Shown here: piece after piece, positions 56,591 to 64,000 of the stretch
How positions within the stretch are numbered: the first letter of the stretch is position 1
Layout: each line of letters starts with the position of its first letter
NCBI GenBank assembly: GCA_958450325.1
Contig: OY288241.1
Span: forward strand, 54,136,078-54,200,077
Direction of reading: 5' to 3'
DNA from: Agrostemma githago
Taxonomy: Eukaryota; Streptophyta; Magnoliopsida; Caryophyllales; Caryophyllaceae
DNA length: 64,000 bases
Made by a program: the position numbers and the translations under genes
The notes under the pieces: model-generated
The model's database searches: none
What the model was told of the DNA's origin: nothing
What the model saw: only the letters and a program-made list of their open reading frames with translations

Positions 56591-56890
56591 TTTCGTCACT
56601 TAAATCACTTGTTAGTCGGAACGTGGGAAAGAGTTTCGGTTTGTATGTGAATCGAGTAATCGATTTTTTTTCTTGTTTTTTTGGTTGGTTGGTTGTACCC
56701 GAAGGAGGGTTGCCTACGTATCCGCTTTTAGACGAAATCAAACCTTGTTCGTAGTTCTTTCAAAAATGTGAGTGATTTTGCTTTAGACTCGTTATGCCAA
56801 TTATCGATGCGAATTTGTTTGTTTCTTTTTTTTGGTTGTTTTGCATGGTTTCCCCCTAATTCGGAGATCAGGATGTGGTTGTTAAGATGT

Positions 56891-57960
56891 TTATGGGTAG
56901 TATCGTTTAAGTTGATCCATGTTGGTTGGGGTTGAGAACTCTTGACCGTCTAGGTCGGTGAGGATCACGGCGCCTCCCGAGAGTATTTTCTTGACGAGGT
57001 AGGGGCCCACCCAGTTTATTTTGAATTTACCTCTATGATCGACGGGAAGGGGTGCTCTAATGGATTTGACTACTAAGTCTCCCTCGTGTATGTTTTGGGA
57101 TTTCACTCATTTATTAAAGGCTCGTTGTATACGTTGCTGGTAGGCTTGTACGTTAGATAGGGCATGTATCCTACGCTCGTCTAAGAGTACTATCTCGTCA
57201 TATCGTTTTTGGTCCCATTCTTCTTAGGGAATACCGCTCTCGGCTAATATCCTTAATGACGGTATTTCTAGCTCTACGGGTTGCACAGCTTCGGAACCGT
57301 AGGTTAGGTAATATGGTGTGGCTTCGGTGGGTGTTCGGTAAGATGTTCGGTACCCCCATAAGCCGAAGGGGATTTTGCTTGGCCAATCCCGGTAATTGTC
57401 TATCATTTTCTTAAGGATCATGGTGATGGTTTTGTTGGCTGTTTCTACGGCCCCGTTTGTTTGAGGTCTATAGGGTGAAGATTTTTGTCTTTGGATTTTG
57501 TATTTGTCGAGGAGTTTTTGGGTGTCAGCCCTGAAGTAAGCCCCCTGATCAATAATGATTTCGTGAGGTATGCCATAGCGGCAGATGATGTTATTTTGTA
57601 AGAATTTGACTACTTGTTTTGAGGTTAGTACGGTGTAAGAAGCGGTTTCTACTCATTTCGTGAAATAATCGACGACCACTAGTATAAAGCAGTGTCCGCC
57701 AGTTTCGGATGGGTGCAACTTTCCTATGATGTCAATTCCTCAAGTAGAGAAAGGCTAGGGTGTTGCTATAGTATGCAGAGGATATGGCGGTAGGTGTTGG
57801 ATGTTGGCAAATATTTGACAATTGTGGTAGTGACGAACGTGACGTCGACAGTTTGCCTCTAAGGTAATCCAGTAGTAGCCCAGTCTCATTATTTTTTGGG
57901 CTAGTAGGTGTGCAATCATATGGGGTCCGCACTCTTCGTCATGTACTTCTTGCATGACTC
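56891..57960 (-). pseudogene. int: Tat2 integrase, frameshifted
   Basis: Homologue of Tat1 integrase. Zinc region: ECGPHMIAHLLAQKIMRLGYYW with CRRHVRHYHNCQIF near 57955-57800 (one Cys replaced by Tyr). The core is spread over several frames between 57700 and 57224 (ILKKMIDNYRDWPSKIPFGLWGYRTSY). C-terminal domain 57106-56891 (QNIHEGDLVVKSIR, FKINWVGPYLVKKIL, TNMDQLKRYYP). More frameshifts than in Tat1. Confidence 0.82.
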
Positions 57961-58135
57961 TCTCGGATAGGGTTTTGTTTACGCACCAAAGGAGGACTCC
58001 TTGTGGGGTTCGTTTGTATAATAGTCCTTGATTCAGAACGTAATGGGCGGCTTATATTCGTAGGGTTATTCGGTTTTTGGTGTTTGTGATGGGTGGATAT
58101 GACCCGTTAGTTTTGAAGTCTAGGATTGCTTTGTA

Positions 58136-58505
58136 CTAGGGTTCCTCGGAGGTATCGTCGGTTTTGAGGTTATGGATGTAAGCAGGCTGTTCGCTTCTCT
58201 CTACGCAGATAGGCTTAGAGAAAAGGTGGTCGGGCATGTTTATTAGTGAGGCGAGTTTGGATAAGGCGTCGGGGAATTGGTTTTCTTTGCGGGGTATGTG
58301 TATAAAGTCGATTTTGGTGAATTCCCGGGACATTGTTTCCACTTTGGTTTGGTATGGGGTTAGGCTTTCGCTATAAAGTTCTAGGTGCCCGTGGCTTGGT
58401 TGACTACTAAGGATAAATCCCCGTGCACTCTAAGGTTTTTAACTCCTAGAGATATGGCTGCTTTTAGTCCTATTAGGCATGCTTCGTATTTAGCTGCATT
58501 GTTGG
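58136..58505 (-). pseudogene. Tat2 archaeal-type RNase H, split by CACTA2
   Basis: Minus strand: NNAAKYEACLIGLKAA, LGVKNLRVHGDLSLVVNQATG, then FTKIDFIHIPRKENQFPDAL and SKLASLINMPDHLFSKPI. The first blocks lie next to the CACTA2 insertion; the N-terminal KLDFPIT piece is on the other side at 62607-62630. The middle block carries L instead of S in HGDSS. Fewer stops than Tat1. Confidence 0.8.
58503..58505. other. CACTA2 target duplication, left
   Basis: TGG before CACTACAACAAAA; the same at 62607-62609. Confidence 0.85.
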
Positions 58506-58549
58506 CACTACAACAAAATCACCCTTTCGCGGCGATTATTTTGGTAATT

Positions 58550-58990
58550 CGTGCCGATTCTATTCGACGTGAAAGGTTTTCCCATCGATTATGTATTCAT
58601 TGAGGTAGGCAGCGTTACCGTAGCCTTTCGTGTCGAATAATCTATTCGCTGGGTCAGGTTCTTAAAAGCGACGCGAAAGAAGATGAGGTTTAGTGGCGAT
58701 TTTAGTGTCGATTATTATTGACGCGGTAAATATTTTGATTTTCCCACTAATAAGAATTATAGCAATTGTATACGACAAAATAGGTACAATAAAACGTCAT
58801 TTAGTGGCAATTGTTGTAATAGTATTCGACACGATAAGCAAGTACTATAATGTCATTCCTTTAACAATTTTATCAATAGTATTCGACGCGATAAGTATTA
58901 AAAATAATCGTAACAATTGCATTTGACACGATATGTAATACAATTGCAACCACATAGTAAATTAGTATCGATGTCATTCGATACAAAATA
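58550..58990. repeat. CACTA2 left subterminal repeats
   Basis: About eight spaced words of the type TATTCGACRCGATAAG / GTGGCGATTTTAG in an AT-rich context. Different from the words of CACTA1, 3 and 4. Confidence 0.7.
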
Positions 58991-60780
58991 TCTTTCTATC
59001 TCTCAAATACGATGTGAAAATAAAAAGAAAGGACAAGCGAAAAAAACATGATACTTAGACATTAGTCATAAAATCCCAAAATTATATGTATCCAACATCG
59101 ACTAAATTAAATTAATAAAAATAGGTTCAAAATAAGTGCAAACAATCCGTTTAAAACCTAAAGAAATTAACTAGGTCTTCAACCCCAAAGCAAAGCATCA
59201 AACCATCTATTCCAAATTACATAGAGTAGCCGCACCTCGAAAAAACTGCAACAACAAAGATCATATATATACCAAGTTATACCGAATTTTTAGTCATTTC
59301 CCACATGCAAGTAAATAAATGAAATAGATTTATGTATGTATGTATATACACACTCACCGGTTCATGTATGTTCCTTGGCACATATAACGAAATGTCACAA
59401 ATCAGCCGCTTGAGTTGCTATAATCATCGTGTACGAACAATTAAAAAGCACGCCGAATATTGTACGACGTGAGTCCATTATCTAGTTCTGTTCAGTATAA
59501 TATCATATTTGTAACATATTGTGTATTAAGTACAAACCAATTATATAAAAAAATGAAATAAGAACATACCATATTAGTATGATCGTATTTTGAATATTCT
59601 TTTGATGTTCTACCTTTAAAGAAGACAAACAATTCATGGATTACATTCTCTAGTTGATTTTGCTTTTCCAAGACCTTATTTACCATCTCTGAGTATACGG
59701 GTCTGTCAGTATCAATACAACAACATTACTCCATCACCACAAAGGCTCTCACCTATCGTGAGGTAAGGAAAGGCCTAGTACACGCACGCGGCGCATGTTG
59801 ACACTTACAGGTAAACACATAATGACAGTTACACGTGTCCCACAGAGCCGCATTATCTACGTGTCCCACAGGGCCATAGCCACAAATTGCGAAGATAAAG
59901 TTGACGACTTATTATTCACGGTTACTAATTCTTAGTATTCTTAATTCAATATAAATAAGAAATATGGTTGATTTCCAAACAAACTTCTTCAATTGGTAGA
60001 TTTCATTGGTCTAAAAACTGAATTTACACGGATACACAAATCCAGAGTTGCAAACTTTAATCATTCAAAATAACTGCCAGCAGTGAACCTTTTTAAGTAA
60101 TTGATTTCAGATGACGTAAAATCTTCCAGCGATCTCAATCGCATTTAGGATCTAGCAGATCACAATCTAATTGCATCACTTCAGAATAGTTACGATCTTT
60201 TGATGAAAAATAAGACGAAAAAAAATCTAAACCCAATGAATCAGATTGAAAAGCAGCATACAGATTCTCAAAAAAGCAAATAAAGATTTCAGCAGATGAG
60301 CAATTTCAGTGTTATGAAGGAAAACATGGTATTCTATTAGCATTGAACCCCTTGCAGTAGCAAGATAAAAGTTTCCGAAACAATTCTATACGATAATGAC
60401 AAAAATCCAGACAATAAAGACACTTAAGACAGATCAGTAAACTAGTATACTTCGTAATTTCTACCTTTGCTTCTTTGAAAATCTGATTTCCTTCCAACTT
60501 GCGTTACATAACCGTGTGACCTGCACCATGTGTACTGTACATTCCTCATCTTACACAAACTATATAAGAACTAAATTAACTTTCCCAAAAAGAAAACTAG
60601 TGTACGAGAGTAAATATCATAATTATAAATTACTTTAAACCAAGGGATTAGTCATCATGATGTTCTATAATTTGATGTATCTGCGTGCTATTTATGGACT
60701 GTCAGTTCAGCAATTCAGTTCTATAATAGTTTGATTATTTTGTTATTTTGATCAAAATGTCGCGGTTTATCATGAGTAAG
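58991..60780. other. CACTA2 inner region without recognised gene
   Basis: AT-rich, with short frames only (for example 59492-59686 and 60312-60497 on the minus strand, under 65 codons). It may contain introns or untranslated parts of the captured gene. Nothing else seen. Confidence 0.4.
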
Positions 60781-60782
60781 GA

Positions 60783-61130
60783 CTAATGCACCTCAAGTGC
60801 CTCAATTTTTTCACTTCCAGCAGCAACATGAACTGAAGTCAGTCCACACTTATCTTTCTGTCTCACACTAACACCATGCTTCAGAAAGAGGATAAGGATT
60901 CTGAAGAGCAACCAAAAACAAAACGCTGTCAACTGCTTTGTGACCTTTATACTCCAAAAAAAAAGTAGATAGGTTGTGTATATCATACTGAATCTGGTCA
61001 AAGTTGGAGAGTTTGGATATTTTATGGCACCAATGTGGAGCGGAGTTGCCTACAAGATCAACATCATTTACATCAATATTATCCGTCTTTAGAAGCAGCT
61101 TCATTTTTGCTTCATCTCGAACCTGCTTTC
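60783..61130 (-). pseudogene. Captured ankyrin-repeat exons in CACTA2
   Basis: Minus strand: acceptor TTCTGAAAGCAG, then RDEAKMKLLLKTDNIDVNDV and DLVGNSAPHWC, an interrupted stretch, then ILFLKHGVSVRQKDKCGLTS and VHVAAGSEKIEALEVH ending in TAG at 60783. The patterns G.SA.HWC and HG..V..KDK.GLT..HVAAG...EAL are ankyrin repeats (GxTPLHxAA). Gene identity is unknown; ankyrin repeats mediate protein contacts. It covers about two repeats and is truncated. Confidence 0.65.
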
Positions 61131-61139
61131 AGAAGGAAG

Positions 61140-62460
61140 ATAGAACAAAACAACATATCTGATATCTTGAAATAAGATCAATATAATTTAATTTAACAAT
61201 AATTTAATTTCATTTAAATAATAGAAACATTGATTTAGGTAATATTAGAAAGAAAAAGATGATTCAGAAACAAACACGAACTATGAACCAAAAGTAATAT
61301 GAAAGGAGCATCAAAAGCAGCCTTGTATTCCATATGGTTTCAGCCTTTGTTTGATAATATTTCTGACCTGACTTCGAGTTCTAACGCAACAAAGGAAAAA
61401 ATTTCATTTGGAATATGGTTCTTGAACACAGTCCGCTCTAACATAATTTGTTGCAGCCATTTGGGCAAAAACATAGGTCTCCAACCATTGTTCTCCCACC
61501 TTACAACTATAAGGTAGGTCTGCAATACTTATGCATACCAAAACGCGATCTAATATGCATACTAAAACGCAGTCTTACCTTATTGAAATTCATAAAGACA
61601 CTAGCTTCTTTCCCTCTAAACTGCAGCTTGTTATAACACCAACGACATCCCCGAACACGAGCTAAAACAATCACATGCTATTATCGCTGCATAAACCTCT
61701 GAATGAGAAGGGAAAAAGGATTTTCATGGGTGAAACTGATGAATGCAGCCTAGTGTGTACGAATCCAGCCTGAAATTTGATATATAACAGTTTAGAAGCC
61801 TAACTAAATCGCTTGAGATGAATCAAATATTAATAAAGAATTTTTCAACAGCATACTAATTCCAGTTTAGATAATACAAGAAATTCAGCAGCATACTCTA
61901 TTTATAACAAAATAATCTACCGAATTACTCGAGAAATTCAACATTAGATACTGAATTAACAAAATCCTATGTTTATAATTAACGAAAACCTAAATACTTG
62001 AGGAATAAAGATTGTCAAACCTAAATATTTGAAGAACAAAGAAAATAAATACCGCACAAGGCTGTGAAGGGTTTGGTTCTAGTTCAGTTTCGATGAACTA
62101 ATTAGGGTTAGGTTCCTGAAAAATTGACGAAGATTTGAAATTTAAGGAGACACGGGTCGACCCTAGGAATGCTTCTGGTTGTCGTATTGGCGGATATAGA
62201 ACTGAGCTATAGTGGCTGCAGTGTTTTAATTAAGCGAGATAGAGTTTGAAGTGGTGAAGTGATGGTTGTCATTGGGGCGGCGTAGTCGCGGTTCTAGTTG
62301 TCGGAGAATGAAGTGGTTGTGGATGGCGTGGCGGTAGAGTTGGGAGAGCGAGGTGATAATAGAATACTAAGGGTGTATTCTTTTGGAAGAAGATGAAGAA
62401 AACCCTAGGATCAGAATTAAAGGGAGTCAAATGAAAAAAAAACGAATTAGGATATGTTAA
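61140..62460. other. CACTA2 right inner region
   Basis: A minus-strand frame (61525-61340; WENNGWRPMFLPKWLQQ) and short pieces near 61560-61660 may be further exons of a captured gene. They are unrecognised. 62200-62400 is more GC-rich and may be the 5' end of the captured gene. Confidence 0.35.
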
Positions 62461-62606
62461 GCTAACCCATCGTTTAGTAGAGTCTATTAGTGTCGATTCG
62501 TATTCGTTAGTGTTAGTCATCAATAATAAAAGTAATTGCGTTTTTTTGCGTCGATTTTCGAATTGCCACATAATAATTGCCGTGAAAAGCCTTTTTTGTT
62601 GTAGTG

Positions 62607-63155
62607 TGGTAATGGGGAAGTCTAGTTTGTATGAGTGTTCGTTTGTTGTAGGCTCGTTGTCGTTTGGTCTGGAGGGGGGGGGGGGTTAGTGATGGATTGA
62701 ACCTAGGGCTATTGTTCCTGATCTCTTTTTAGGGTGAAGTGGGTCGTTTGTTGTAACCCTTGCGTTTTAGTTAATTGTTATCGATAAATGGCATAGTGTC
62801 GAGTTTATAAGCGATAATGTAAGTTATTGAAAGAGGTCAAGCGATTGTCAAGGCATGTTTGTAAAAGAAAAAAGAGTTGTTTTATTCGATAAATAGTAAA
62901 TGGGCTAGATGCTCGTGATTTTGTTTGGGGGAGGTGGAGGACGTGTCCCTTCTCACCTCCCTGGACTTGATAAGAAAAAAAATTATTACTAACAAGCCTA
63001 GGCCTTAGGATGATCTAGACTCTGACTAGGGCCGGTTATGTCTCTAAGCATCGAGGCTCCCTCCGGGGAATAGCACCTTGATGGTGCCGCCTGTCCTCAC
63101 CACTACAGACGCAGTTGCTCTGTCACTGGTCTCGCCGGCAGCGGGTTGTGACGTC
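62607..63155 (-). other. Tat2 RNase H start and RT-less junction
   Basis: Minus strand TNEHSYKLDFPIT (62640-62607) is the N-terminal RNase H piece. Beyond it comes the same spacer as in Tat1 (30880-31250), including a G12 run at 62674, then the end of gag (RTGGTIKVLFPGGSLDA, stop near 63050). Protease and reverse transcriptase are absent as in Tat1. Confidence 0.7.
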
Positions 63156-63648
63156 TGTGCCTTCACAAGAGGGAAGGTTTCGGCATCCACCATGTCCTGG
63201 ATGTCGTGTTTGAGGCGATCACAGTCCTCTGTATCATGCCCCCTACCCTGATGATACAGGCAATAGGCATTGGGATCCCAATCCGCTCCCTGGGCTTCGC
63301 GAGGTGGATCTGAGTAGGGACGAGCTGTGACAACTGCCAGTCCTCGTAGGCAATTCTAAGAGCCTCGGCGTAGGTCATGCCTAGGTCGGTAAGGCTTTTG
63401 AAGGGGCGCCCTCCATGGACTGGGACAAACCTAGCCGGCCCGAGTCTCATCTTGCTTTTAGGGATTAAGGGCTTCTCGTTCACCTCTTCTTGAGGGAGGT
63501 TTCGTGTCCCATTGGCCGCGCCCTCAAGCTTGCCAAGCTGGAGCAGGATGTTGTCATGGGCGGCATTTAGTTGGGCCATGCTGTTTTGGAGTTCTTTAAC
63601 AAGCCCTAGCATTATGTTGAGTGGTTCAGTGTTATCGTTGGAAGACAT
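63050..63648 (-). pseudogene. gag: Tat2 gag lacking the capsid domain, frameshifted
   Basis: Minus strand, ATG at 63648 (MSSNDNTEPLNIMLGLVKEL). A coiled N-terminus (LNAAHDNILLQLGKLEG) is followed at once by FKSLTDLGMTYAEALRIAYE, the segment that in Tat1 lies after the capsid-type gag domain. After a frame change near 63300 comes the zinc motif YCLYHQGRGHDTEDCDRLKH and a short C-terminus. So about 200 residues of the capsid domain are missing compared with Tat1, while the zinc motif is intact. The junction lies near 63440. It may be a deletion derivative or a minimal RNA-binding Gag. Confidence 0.7.
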
Positions 63649-63649
63649 C

Positions 63650-64000
63650 CCTAGATCTCCGAAACAGGACTGAAGATGAGGCTGAATCCACCAGACAATT
63701 TGAGGACTTGAGGAATGCTCGTAACTGAGCAACGCGGGAATGAGACCCTCGACTCGCGCGTGTGTGCAGTCGATGGCTTAGGGACTCAGGTCCTTTGGAC
63801 TCTTAGTGTATTCGGCGAAACACCTTATGAATTTATGTCTCTAGAGCGAGACAATTTGACACTAATCTCGGGGGTGAGATTTAGAAGAGGACTTTCTTAA
63901 GACGAGACGACCCAAAATGTAAAACCTCGAACAGAGGCGACGCTAGTAACTAGCATAGACAGTTAATCACACGGTTGTACGACGTAAGGAGTTGATCGTG
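63650..64000 (-). other. Tat2 5' leader, gag-proximal part
   Basis: Matches 33433-33800 of Tat1 (GGAATGCTCRTAACTGAGC, GTCTCTRGAGCGAGAC, AGACGAGACGACCCAAAATG). No gene. It continues off the window toward a further LTR. Confidence 0.75.

Larger units (their letters stand above)
58506..62606. mobile_element. CACTA2: non-autonomous CACTA with captured ankyrin fragment
   Basis: 4.1 kb, terminal inverted repeats CACTACAACAAAA / TTTTGTTGTAGTG (one base difference) and TGG duplication. Left subterminal words ATTCGACRCGATAAG and relatives fill 58550-58990; the right end has GTGTCGATTCGTATTCG and GCGTCGATTTTCGAATTG. No transposase. The inside (59000-62200) is AT-rich and carries gene-like exons, at least one from an ankyrin-repeat gene on the minus strand. 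It splits the RNase H of Tat2; Tat1 shows the empty site at 30800. Confidence 0.85.
42841..64000 (-). mobile_element. Tat2: second Tat/Ogre-type element (interior, split by four insertions)
   Basis: Fragments colinear with Tat1: 42841-42961 and 51803-52493 (PMD antisense gene), 54398-54759 (end of antisense gene 2), 56386-58505 (integrase and part of RNase H), and 62607-64000 (RNase H start, the RT-less junction, shortened gag, leader). It is interrupted by the Ogre-like element, CACTA4, an Athila-like solo LTR and CACTA2. It is clearly diverged from Tat1, so it is not a recent duplicate. The 5' end is off the window. Confidence 0.78.

Overview
This window reads as plant nuclear DNA, most likely from a eudicot with a repeat-rich genome. 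The evidence is nested LTR retrotransposons (Ty3/gypsy Tat/Ogre and Ty1/copia SIRE type), four distinct CACTA DNA transposons, AT-rich spacers and GT-AG introns. Several repeat types recall Caryophyllales (tandem repeats in a Tat/Retand-like 3' region), but I cannot name the species. I see no intact host gene, no rRNA or tRNA gene and no CRISPR array. Almost everything can be assigned to mobile elements or to gene fragments they carry.

Layout. (1) 1-7141: 3' part of a LARD-like element with LTRs of about 3.55 kb and a non-coding interior. It was inserted into a Tat 5' leader. (2) 7142-41396 and on to 64000: the backbone, a head-to-tail array of minus-strand Tat/Ogre-type elements sharing LTRs: leader of Tat0 (7142-8041), LTR-A (8042-21464), Tat1 interior (21465-39360), LTR-B (39361-41396), Tat2 interior (42841-64000, running off the window). 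Each Tat interior keeps gag, an archaeal-type RNase H and integrase on the minus strand, and on the plus strand spliced-looking antisense genes (a plant-mobile-domain type and a second type resembling DUF7745). Both lack protease and reverse transcriptase. (3) Insertions into this backbone: a complete SIRE-type copia element in LTR-A (9935-20159, duplication TTAAC); CACTA1 in the Tat1 leader (34377-39113, duplication TAG) carrying exons of host genes including a TOPLESS-type WD40 fragment; a CACTA3 fragment joined to an inverted piece of Tat (41397-42840); a complete non-autonomous Ogre-like element (42962-51802, duplication CTTCG); CACTA4 with a TNPA-like gene (52494 to about 54397); an Athila-like solo LTR (54760-56385); and CACTA2 (58506-62606, duplication TGG) carrying an ankyrin-repeat exon.

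How parts relate. The Tat array is the oldest layer, and all other elements are nested in it. The LARD LTR pair is nearly identical where both can be read (about 3 differences in 423 bases) and the copia LTRs are also close, so these are younger. Coding regions of the copia and Tat elements are broken by several stops and frameshifts, so none looks autonomous now. The signals most worth following are an imperfect palindrome (ACAGTC...GACTGT) scattered through LTRs, coding and non-coding parts of the copia element; the shared-LTR array of reverse-transcriptase-less Tat elements with spliced antisense genes; and the gene-capturing CACTA elements.
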